Shown piece after piece: positions 1 through 8,214 of a stretch of 64,000 nucleotides of DNA; the first letter of the stretch is position 1, and each line of letters opens with the position of its first letter. A program made the translations under genes and the position numbers. The stretch spans positions 1 through 64,000 of the forward strand of contig QGNP01000005.1 of the NCBI GenBank assembly GCA_003228125.1, in the 5' to 3' direction. This stretch comes from Chloroflexota bacterium. GTDB lineage: Bacteria; Chloroflexota; Dehalococcoidia; UBA2979. The notes below the pieces were generated by a model. It saw nothing but the letters and a program-made list of their open reading frames with translations. It did not search any database and was not told the origin of the DNA.

Positions 1-1
1 A

Positions 2-169
2 TTTTCAGCAACGCCAGCAACTATGGATCGATCTGCACCATTATTCAATGAACATGCAGATGAAATACTACGGGAATTTGCAGGTCGTACTCCTGAAGAA
101 ATTGCTAAGTTACGAGCAGATGGGATTACATTAGATAAGCCAAGTGATATTCAATTATTCGTACCATAG
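2..169 (+). CDS. CaiB/BaiF family CoA-transferase, C-terminal end only (truncated by window edge)
   Basis: Frame 2 reads ...FSATPATMDRSAPLFNEHADEILREFAGRTPEEIAKLRADGITLDKPSDIQLFVP*, resembling the family III CoA-transferase tail (H.DEIL.E..G...EEI..LR..G). Confidence 0.7.
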   Translation, partial: FSATPATMDRSAPLFNEHADEILREFAGRTPEEIAKLRADGITLDKPSDIQLFVP

Positions 170-185
170 TTTAATGCTTTTTTAA

Positions 186-791
186 TCACGATACCCAATG
201 CATGTAATTATTTATAGGTACTTGTGTTCTTTTTGGTTGCGTAAAGTTATTTTTATTTTTTCCAATTGCAATAGCAGCTACTGCTTGCCATTCGGTTGGA
301 TAGTTTAGAACTTTCTGAGATTCTTGTGGTGCATATAAAGGAGATGAAATCCAATATGCAGCTAAATTACGCTGATTTGCAATAAGTAGAATATTTTGCA
401 ATGCTGCACCAAAAGAATGATGGGACATAATCATTTCATAGTTGTCTTTTGATGCATCATCATAATGTCGAAGTGATGCCTTATCAATGCAACCAATAAT
501 TAATGTTGGAGCAGCAATTATTTTTTCTTTTGACTTCAATAGTAGTTTTTCAATATTGTCTTCTTTTATATTGTCTTTTAAAAGATCCAGTCTCCATTTA
601 GCACCCATCGCATCTGCAAATGCAGATCTTTTTTCTTGATTTACTATGACAAATCTCCATGGTTTAGTATGGTGCGGCGCTGGAGCAAGTATAGCTAAAG
701 ATAGAATGTCTTGAATTTCTTTTTCAGAAAGACTACCATTTTTAAATTGCCTTATTGATCTCCTGGTTTTTATACATTCCTCTATGTCCAT
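186..791 (-). CDS. Nitroreductase family protein (resembles the FbiB C-terminal domain)
   Basis: ORF 201 aa; RRSIRQFKNGSLSEKEIQDILSLAILAPAPHHTKPWRFVIV is the FMN-binding nitroreductase N-terminal signature. Confidence 0.8.
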   Translation of the reverse strand: MDIEECIKTRRSIRQFKNGSLSEKEIQDILSLAILAPAPHHTKPWRFVIVNQEKRSAFADAMGAKWRLDLLKDNIKEDNIEKLLLKSKEKIIAAPTLIIGCIDKASLRHYDDASKDNYEMIMSHHSFGAALQNILLIANQRNLAAYWISSPLYAPQESQKVLNYPTEWQAVAAIAIGKNKNNFTQPKRTQVPINNYMHWVS

Positions 792-866
792 AGTAATATT
801 CCTTCATTGATATAAATTGAATTGTAAAAATAGTGTATGATAGTAATAATAGTACAGGATTTAACA

Positions 867-1877
867 ATGCGTATTGCAATTTCATTAGCTGATTCTCACA
901 TTTCTCAAAAACCTCATTTTGCTCAAAAAGCTGAACAAGCAGGCTTTGATATGATATGGAATTCTGGCGAGAGCATTCCAACTTTTGCTGGGATGCTTCA
1001 CGAAACTGAATCTGTGAATATAGGCAGTGGAGTGCTACGAGCATTTCAACATCATCCAAAGAATATTGCCCAACATGTCCTTGATTTACAGCTTATGTAT
1101 AAAAATCGATTTGTACTTGGCTTAGGCGGAGGGACAAAATACATGAACATTTCTACTCTAGGTGAAGATTTTTCAAAGCCAGCCACTCGTATACGAGAAA
1201 TAATAAATTTTCTTAGATATGCCTGGTCCATGCCTGCAGGTGAACCCTTAGATTTTCAAGGACAATTTTATCAAATTACTGGTGCAGCATTAAGATGGAA
1301 TGAAGATCCAAAGAAATTACGAGCACCGATATATTTGGCAGCTGTGAATCCAGCAATGTTGCGTATGGCTGGAGATATTTGCGATGGTTTATGCGGCCAT
1401 CCTATTGCTTCAATAGATTTTATAAATAATGTTGTATGGCCTCATATTGATGAAGGATTAGAGCGATCAAATCGCACAAGAAAAGATTTCGATCATCAAA
1501 CTTGGGTTACGATGTCAGTATCCAAAGACAGGAAGCAAGCACTTAAAGAATTAAAAGTTCATCTTGCAAGATTTATGGCAACAAGAAGTTATTCAATTGT
1601 GTTGGATTCCCAAGGATTTGCAGGAGTTAGAGAAGCTATTCAAAAAGCATTTTTTAATAATCCGAATGATATCGATGCACTTGCAGATGCGTTACCAGAT
1701 GAAATTGCATTACAGCATGGCATTGCTGGGAATCAAGATGATATCCTTGAACAAATTTCAAAATATGATGGTGTTGTTGATGGCATATCTCTTTACACGG
1801 CAAGTAATTTAATGTCTTATGACAGAGTACACGAAAGCATAGAAATGACTACTGATGCTATTGCTTCTATTAAATAG
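867..1877 (+). CDS. LLM-class (F420/FMN-dependent luciferase-like) oxidoreductase
   Basis: ORF starting at internal Met (MRIAISLADSHISQKPHFAQKAEQAGFDMIWNSGE...) with luciferase-like pattern; the track start at 837 adds 10 unlikely residues. Confidence 0.8.
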   Translation: MRIAISLADSHISQKPHFAQKAEQAGFDMIWNSGESIPTFAGMLHETESVNIGSGVLRAFQHHPKNIAQHVLDLQLMYKNRFVLGLGGGTKYMNISTLGEDFSKPATRIREIINFLRYAWSMPAGEPLDFQGQFYQITGAALRWNEDPKKLRAPIYLAAVNPAMLRMAGDICDGLCGHPIASIDFINNVVWPHIDEGLERSNRTRKDFDHQTWVTMSVSKDRKQALKELKVHLARFMATRSYSIVLDSQGFAGVREAIQKAFFNNPNDIDALADALPDEIALQHGIAGNQDDILEQISKYDGVVDGISLYTASNLMSYDRVHESIEMTTDAIASIK

Positions 1878-1889
1878 ATTGTGTAGTCC

Positions 1890-3146
1890 ATGAAAATTTT
1901 TGATAAATTTCTTACTGATCCTGTGAATGCTTTTCATTATTTACCTTATAGAAAATATTGGTTCGGTAGCTTCGCTGCAGTTTTTGGTGAACGATTTAGA
2001 TTTATTGCATCAGGATGGTTGGTAGTAGTATTAACAAATTCTCCTGCTTGGTTGGGCATCATTGCATTATGCCAAGCACTTCCAACAATTATACTTTCAA
2101 TTCCTGCAGGTGCCATTGCAGACAAGTATGATTCTAAAAAACTAGTGTATGTAAGTAATTTTGTTATTGGTATCGCACATTTGATTGTAGCTATTTTAAC
2201 TATTTTAAACTTCATTAATCTGTGGTTGCTTATTATTTGGTCTGCATTTGTAGGTTCAGTTTTTGCAATATCTGCTGGCGGTCAAAATGTGTTATTACCA
2301 AAGCTTATTGAAAAAAAAGCAATGACGAGTGCCGTTGCATATACGAGTGCAATATGGCAAACATCAAGAGTTCTTGGACCTGCAGCTGCAGGAGTTGCAG
2401 TTGCAATTATTGGCCCAGGATACTCATTATTATTAACTAGTATCGGATATATTTTGGCAGGGGCAGCTGTTTTTTCTATTAAGATTAAAAACACTTCAAT
2501 AATAAGGAAAAGTTCTTCAAATATTTTTTCTGAAATCTTTGAAGGAGCTTTATATGTATATAAGCATAAAATCTTTCTTGGACTAACACTAATTTCATTT
2601 TGTTCTTCTACCTTTGGAACTTCATACATGATTCTTTTACCAATATTTGCCAATGATGTTTTAGAGGTTGGAGTACAAGGTTTTGGAGCTATGGAGGCAG
2701 CCGCTGGAGTAGGAGCTATTGGAGGAACTTTACTTGTTATTAAATTTGGCACATTGAATAAAATTGGCATGACTATTTTAATTTGTTCTGCATTATTTGG
2801 AATATCTCTAATGATTTTTTCATTAACTAAAATTTTAATTTTTTCTATGTTTACTCTTATGATTGCTGGAATGTTTCAGTCTATCTATCTAAATTTTTCA
2901 ATGACAGCTATACAATTAATGGTACCAGATGAATTAAGAGGTCGAGTAATGAGCGTGTACACTACAACCTATTTTTTAATTTCTATAGGAGGATTTTTGT
3001 CTGGAACACTCGCTGCAGCAATTTCAGTTCCTACTACAATTTTAATTTTTTCATTTATTGTTTTTATATTTTCGGTATTATTATCTTTGTTATTGCCTCA
3101 AGTAAGGCACCTTGAATTTGAAGATATTAAAAATATGAATAATTAA
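1890..3146 (+). CDS. MFS transporter
   Basis: 418 aa, 12-TM-like hydrophobic pattern, GAIADKYDSKKLVY motif between TM2 and TM3. Confidence 0.85.
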   Translation: MKIFDKFLTDPVNAFHYLPYRKYWFGSFAAVFGERFRFIASGWLVVVLTNSPAWLGIIALCQALPTIILSIPAGAIADKYDSKKLVYVSNFVIGIAHLIVAILTILNFINLWLLIIWSAFVGSVFAISAGGQNVLLPKLIEKKAMTSAVAYTSAIWQTSRVLGPAAAGVAVAIIGPGYSLLLTSIGYILAGAAVFSIKIKNTSIIRKSSSNIFSEIFEGALYVYKHKIFLGLTLISFCSSTFGTSYMILLPIFANDVLEVGVQGFGAMEAAAGVGAIGGTLLVIKFGTLNKIGMTILICSALFGISLMIFSLTKILIFSMFTLMIAGMFQSIYLNFSMTAIQLMVPDELRGRVMSVYTTTYFLISIGGFLSGTLAAAISVPTTILIFSFIVFIFSVLLSLLLPQVRHLEFEDIKNMNN

Positions 3147-3271
3147 CTATAATACTTTTTCCAAAGAGACTGTATTGTGCCAATGATTGTTATTGCTGGT
3201 AAAGCTAACAATAAACAACCTAAAATTGCCACGATTAAAAATATTGCTTTATCAATTAGCACTCTTATCAT
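3143..3271 (-). CDS. Small membrane protein, 42 aa (not in supplied ORF track)
   Basis: MIRVLIDKAIFLIVAILGCLLLALPAITIIGTIQSLWKKYYS*; ATG overlaps the TGA of the dienelactone hydrolase gene (ATGA). Confidence 0.5.
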   Translation of the reverse strand: MIRVLIDKAIFLIVAILGCLLLALPAITIIGTIQSLWKKYYS

Positions 3272-3933
3272 TGTATATTTGCTTGGTATAGATCAAGTAC
3301 TCTCTCCCATGCATCTGTTGCTGCATCTTTATTGTAATTGGCAATATTGGTATCATTGAAAAATGCATGACTTGTACCAGGGTATGTGTGAAACAAGAAT
3401 TCTTTACTATGATTTTTTAGTGCTTTTTCATAAATTGGAATATTTGGATTAACATTATCATCATGTTCAGCAAATAATCCTAGTACGGGAGCTGTTAAAT
3501 TATTCCAATCATATTTAATTGATGGATGTATGCCATAAAAATCAACGCAAGCACCTATTTTATCTCCTGCATTGCACGCAGCAAATAGACTAAGTGCTCC
3601 ACCCATACAAAAGCCTATTGTGCCAATTTTTTTCCCAGTTTTTTCTATTAAGTAATCAATTGCACTATTTAATTTTTGTCCAGATTGTTCTATATCTAGC
3701 GCCATCATTAATTTACCTGCTTCATCCGGCTCCTTGGCAATTGTTCCATCGTACATGTCTGGCGCTAAACTTAAGTAACCTTCTGCTGCAAATCTATTAC
3801 AAAGATCTTTGATATGATCATTTAACCCCCACCACTCTTGCAATACAATTATTCCTCCTTTTATAGTGTCTGGACTTGCGAGATAACCAGATGCATTTTT
3901 TCCATTTGATTTAAATTCAACAATTTTACCCAT
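3268..3933 (-). CDS. Dienelactone hydrolase family protein
   Basis: 221 aa; GIIVLQEWWGLNDHIKDLCNRFAAEGY, GFCMGGAL nucleophile elbow (Cys), HAFFND. Confidence 0.9.
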   Translation of the reverse strand: MGKIVEFKSNGKNASGYLASPDTIKGGIIVLQEWWGLNDHIKDLCNRFAAEGYLSLAPDMYDGTIAKEPDEAGKLMMALDIEQSGQKLNSAIDYLIEKTGKKIGTIGFCMGGALSLFAACNAGDKIGACVDFYGIHPSIKYDWNNLTAPVLGLFAEHDDNVNPNIPIYEKALKNHSKEFLFHTYPGTSHAFFNDTNIANYNKDAATDAWERVLDLYQANIQ

Positions 3934-3963
3934 GTTATTATCCTTAAACTTTTTTAATAAATA

Positions 3964-6276
3964 CTATTTACTTTTATCTATATACATATTTAAATCAGCA
4001 GGAATATTTGCGATAACCCCTTTTTTTAAAAAATGATTAATTTCTTTCTCACTAAAGCCAGCTTTATTTAGAATTTCAGTATTATGTTCACCAAAAAGGG
4101 GAGCAGGCACTGTTAGCATTTTCCAATTTTTTGATATTCTCCATGGATAACCATCCCATTTTTGATAACCAACTGCTTCATGTACGTTGTGCAACCAATA
4201 CTTTCTTTCGAATAAATGAGGATCAGAAGCAACTTCCCAATTTGACAGAATTGGCCCAGCAGGAATTCCTTTGCTTTGTAAAAAATTCGCAGCTTCATAA
4301 TGGTCGGTAGTTTTTGCCCATGCATTGATGGCATCTTCAATTTTATTAATATTGATTTTTCTCAATTTAGTTGAATTAAATTTCATTAATTCTTTATCAT
4401 TAATTGCTAAACAAAAATTTAACCATTGATTATCATTTTCAATTGATAATGCTAGCCAACAATCTTTGCCTCCAGTTTGATATGCACCTTGCGGAATGTT
4501 AAATTCTGATTCGTTGCCATTTATTTTTGGCAATGCATCATTTTTTTGAAATGACAAAATGCCATCTATTAAAAACAACGCTACTGATTCTAATAGAGAA
4601 ATATCTATATGGATTGCATGATTATTTTGACGCTTTGAAATAAGAGAAGCAATGCTCACTATGGCTCCAAATGATCCTCCAATTGGATCAGCATAAAATC
4701 CGCCAGATTCTGATAAATTATTTTTATCATATCCGATAGTTGAAACTAATCCGCTCGATCCTTCTAAATTAGAGCCAAGAGCAACATGATGCGCTTGAGG
4801 CCCAGTTGCACCAAATCCAGAAATTGAACAAAGAATAATATTTGGATTATGTTGTTTAATTTCTTCAAAACTTATTCCAAAATTAGGAAAAACTCGACTC
4901 GAATTATTTTCAATAATGATGTCGCTATCTTTTGCCAATTGAAAAAAAATCTTCTTACCTTCTTCTTTTGATAAGTCAACAACTATGCCTTTTTTATTTC
5001 TGTTGAGCTGATTAAAAGGATGCGCTCTATTATAAAAATTGGATGTAATATTGTCATCTCCTCCAAACAAGTGTTTGCTTCTTGTCACTTGGACGTGATT
5101 TCTTTCGATGATAATAACATCTGCACCAAGGTCAGCTAGCATTCTTCCAGCATGTGGACCAGCCCAATTATTGGTAACTTCTAAAACTTTGACACCTTTC
5201 AATGGGAGAGCTGGCTCAGAATCGTTAAAAGAATCATTTTTTTTACTTGCAATATCTTCGCCTGTTTTTATTTTCCATGGAGCAGAAGGTGTTTTGATTG
5301 TTCCATGCTTATCATGTTTCTTGTTTTCCCACCAATTTCTATAAGCAAATTGTTCGGAGGATAAAATATCTTCTATGTTATTAACTGGAGTTATGGTTAT
5401 GCGTAATGATTGAGCATTTTCATATATTTCTTCTTTGGTATGACTGAGACACCATTCTCGAAGTAATTCCTTAACATGAACAATTCCTTCATTCCAGCCC
5501 TGTGCTGTTCTATATTGAGGATCTTCATACAAATCTATTCTTTCTATAAGTAAGAAAATTTCTGGTGTCTGTAGTCCCCATATGATGTACCCATTTTTAC
5601 ATGGAATTAAAATTGATGGTTCTCTAGACCATGCATATCCTTCTTGCAACCATCTAGGAACAAACCAAACTTGTGCATTTAGCATTGATTCCATCCTAGA
5701 AACTTCTACAATCTCACCTTTATTTTTTTGAATTTTATGCCAATAACTTGCTAATGTTGCATAGACTAACTGTAGGCTAGAATGAAGCTCTGCTTGATAA
5801 CCCTTGATCATTAAAGGCTCTTTATCAGCTGCTCCACAAAATTGCATATAACCTCCCATTGCAAAATCAATGATTTCGTTTGTTTGCCAATCGCTATATT
5901 TTCCATCAAGGCCAAAAGGGGATTCTATGCCAATAATTAGTGAAGGAAATAGTTTTCGTAATTTATTGATGCCAAAAGTCTCATTTATGACATTGACGCT
6001 TATTTTTGAATATATAAATATATCAGATTGTTTCAAATAATTTGATAACTCCGAACTATCATCTTTAATACTTAAATCAATAACGTTGAGATCCTCTACT
6101 AGAAACCAGTAGAGGATCTCATTATCTTGCATTTTTAAAGTTATTTTTATAGAGCTTTCATTGTTATTAATAATATTTACAGTTGCACCTAAAAAGTGAA
6201 AAATTTTTGCAGTCATTAGGCTTGTAATGCTATCTGCAATAATTACAATTTTAGTACCTTCAAGCAAATTGTTCAT
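3964..6276 (-). CDS. Tandem (two-domain) CaiB/BaiF family CoA-transferase
   Basis: 770 aa; C-half LKGVKVLEVTNNWAGPHAGRMLADLGADVIIIE...YADPIGGSFGA is canonical; N-half is a diverged copy of the same fold. Confidence 0.85.
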   Translation of the reverse strand: MNNLLEGTKIVIIADSITSLMTAKIFHFLGATVNIINNNESSIKITLKMQDNEILYWFLVEDLNVIDLSIKDDSSELSNYLKQSDIFIYSKISVNVINETFGINKLRKLFPSLIIGIESPFGLDGKYSDWQTNEIIDFAMGGYMQFCGAADKEPLMIKGYQAELHSSLQLVYATLASYWHKIQKNKGEIVEVSRMESMLNAQVWFVPRWLQEGYAWSREPSILIPCKNGYIIWGLQTPEIFLLIERIDLYEDPQYRTAQGWNEGIVHVKELLREWCLSHTKEEIYENAQSLRITITPVNNIEDILSSEQFAYRNWWENKKHDKHGTIKTPSAPWKIKTGEDIASKKNDSFNDSEPALPLKGVKVLEVTNNWAGPHAGRMLADLGADVIIIERNHVQVTRSKHLFGGDDNITSNFYNRAHPFNQLNRNKKGIVVDLSKEEGKKIFFQLAKDSDIIIENNSSRVFPNFGISFEEIKQHNPNIILCSISGFGATGPQAHHVALGSNLEGSSGLVSTIGYDKNNLSESGGFYADPIGGSFGAIVSIASLISKRQNNHAIHIDISLLESVALFLIDGILSFQKNDALPKINGNESEFNIPQGAYQTGGKDCWLALSIENDNQWLNFCLAINDKELMKFNSTKLRKININKIEDAINAWAKTTDHYEAANFLQSKGIPAGPILSNWEVASDPHLFERKYWLHNVHEAVGYQKWDGYPWRISKNWKMLTVPAPLFGEHNTEILNKAGFSEKEINHFLKKGVIANIPADLNMYIDKSK
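6087..6121. repeat. Perfect inverted repeat, 14-bp stem and 7-nt loop, inside the CoA-transferase CDS
   Basis: TGAGATCCTCTACT-AGAAACC-AGTAGAGGATCTCA. Confidence 0.9.
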
Positions 6277-6400
6277 AATAATTCCTGTAATACATAAAAA
6301 AGAAACGGTTTTTTATAATATAAAGCCATCAAGTCAACTTTTCTATCTGAATTCTAAATTAATTAGATTCTTTTTAGGTGCTTCATCTGTTGATACAGTC

Positions 6401-6460
6401 AATATGTTACTGAAGTACATCAATAATAGGTTTATCGTTGATGTACTTCAGTAACATATT
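6401..6460. repeat. Perfect inverted repeat, 23-bp stem and 14-nt loop, intergenic
   Basis: AATATGTTACTGAAGTACATCAA-taataggtttatcg-TTGATGTACTTCAGTAACATATT; arms are exact reverse complements. Confidence 0.95.
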
Positions 6461-6628
6461 CAATAAATATTAATTTGCAACTAACTAAAAATAGGATGCT
6501 TAGTATTTTATTATTTATAATTACGAATATATTTTTTTATATTAACCAATATAATTTTATTTATCATAAATTTTTTTCTTATATTCAATATTGACCTTCG
6601 ATGCATCTAGACTTACCATAAATTTCTA

Positions 6629-7939
6629 ATGAAAGTTATGAACTATAATTTTTTTAGGATCTATTTGTTTTATGAAATAGGGGGGGACCTGATTTCTTTA
6701 TTTAAGGTAATTAGTCAAAAAACTATTGTTATAGTTATGACTTTTTCCATGATTGGTTTTCTTGTTGTTGGATGTGGTGGCGAAAAAGAGCAACTTAAGA
6801 TTGCATTTTTAGCCGATTTTTCTTGCCCATTTAAAGAATACGGACCAGTCATTCAAACAGGAGTCGAGTTAGCAATAGATCATATAAATGCAGCAGGCGG
6901 AATAAATGGCTTTGATGTTCTTCTTGTCACTGGAGACAGTGGATTAGATGCAACTAAAGCTACTGAAGAGGCTAGAAGATTAATTGACATTGAAGGAGCA
7001 CATGGCATTGTTGGCCCACTTGCCAGTACTGCAACTTTAGCTGTTTCTAACAGTGTTACTAGCGAACGTAAAATTCCACTAATTTCTCCTTCAGCATCTT
7101 CAGCATCTCTGACTAATGCAAAAGATAATGGTTATCTATTTAGATCAACTGTTTCTGATTCTGCTCAAGGAGTTATTTTAGCTGATTTAGCAAAATCTGA
7201 AGGATATAGAGACGTTGGTATTCTTTATGAAAACAGCCCATATGGACAAGGTTTAGCTGAAGTATTTAAAGCTGCTTTTGAAAAAATTGGTGGGAAAGCT
7301 ACTATTGCATCATATGAAGCTAAAGCAGCATCATATTTACCTGAATTAAAAGCTTTATCTATGAATGGAAGTGAAGTATTGGTTGCTGTTGGTTATCCAA
7401 CGCAAGCTGCTATTTTTATTAATGAAGCACTTGAAAACAAGATTTATGATAAATTTTTGTTTGTTGATGGGACTAAATCAACAGATTTAATTAAAGCTGT
7501 GGGTACAGATGTTTTGGAAGGCATGAAGGGGACTGCAGTAGGCGTAGGACCTGTATCAGCTGCAACTAAAGCATGGGATGCCGCATACAAAACAAAAAAT
7601 GGATATTTGCCAAAAATTGGATATGTCAAAGAAGCTTACGATGCAACTATTTGTCTTGCATTAGCTGCTCAGTCAGTTGGCTCTACTGATGGTGCTAAAA
7701 TAGCAATAGCATTATCTAAAGTTTGTGGCGGAGATGGCGAAAAGACTACCCCAGGAGCTGCTGGTGTAAAATCAGCCCTTACTCTTGTAAGCGATGGAAA
7801 AGCTGTAAACTTTGATGGAGCTGCTACATCTCTTGATTGGAATGCAAATGGAGATATAGCTAATGGCTATATTGATATTTGGCAATACATAGATGGCAAC
7901 ATTAAGACACTTGAATCAAAGCCATTTACTCTAAATTAA
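6629..7939 (+). CDS. Branched-chain-amino-acid-type ABC transporter substrate-binding lipoprotein (LivK-like)
   Basis: Lipobox FLVVGCGG; LKIAFLADFSCPFKEYGPVIQTGVELAIDHINAAGGINGFDVLLV...GIVGPLAS. Start uncertain; may be about 20 codons downstream. Confidence 0.88.
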   Translation: MKVMNYNFFRIYLFYEIGGDLISLFKVISQKTIVIVMTFSMIGFLVVGCGGEKEQLKIAFLADFSCPFKEYGPVIQTGVELAIDHINAAGGINGFDVLLVTGDSGLDATKATEEARRLIDIEGAHGIVGPLASTATLAVSNSVTSERKIPLISPSASSASLTNAKDNGYLFRSTVSDSAQGVILADLAKSEGYRDVGILYENSPYGQGLAEVFKAAFEKIGGKATIASYEAKAASYLPELKALSMNGSEVLVAVGYPTQAAIFINEALENKIYDKFLFVDGTKSTDLIKAVGTDVLEGMKGTAVGVGPVSAATKAWDAAYKTKNGYLPKIGYVKEAYDATICLALAAQSVGSTDGAKIAIALSKVCGGDGEKTTPGAAGVKSALTLVSDGKAVNFDGAATSLDWNANGDIANGYIDIWQYIDGNIKTLESKPFTLN

Positions 7940-8214
7940 TTTTGTTTAGTAACAATATTAAAAAACCTGGTAAATTCGTTTATTTAATATATTCATTCAT
8001 AAAAGTTTATTTATGTAATCTGAATTAAATTTTCATTATGCGGTGCACCAGTTCGTATAATTAATTGGATCAGCGATGCAGTTAAAACAAGTCAATTTTT
8101 TTGCATTATTAGCTCCAATTAATCTAGTAATTTGATTTAGGATCATTGTAATTGTTACGTCGCCTGACGCTCGATTACCACCAAAAGATTTTTAGTTGAC
8201 GAATATCAAGGGTA

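Noticed and set aside
742-1059. Antisense ORF of 105 aa
   Set aside because: Overlaps the divergent nitroreductase and LLM gene starts; composition not protein-like; shadow ORF.
2282-2770. 162-aa antisense ORF inside the MFS gene
   Set aside because: Fully opposite a clearly recognised MFS coding sequence; no recognisable family.
3177-3359. 60-aa plus-strand ORF
   Set aside because: Antisense to the hydrolase tail and to the more plausible coupled 42-aa minus-strand ORF.
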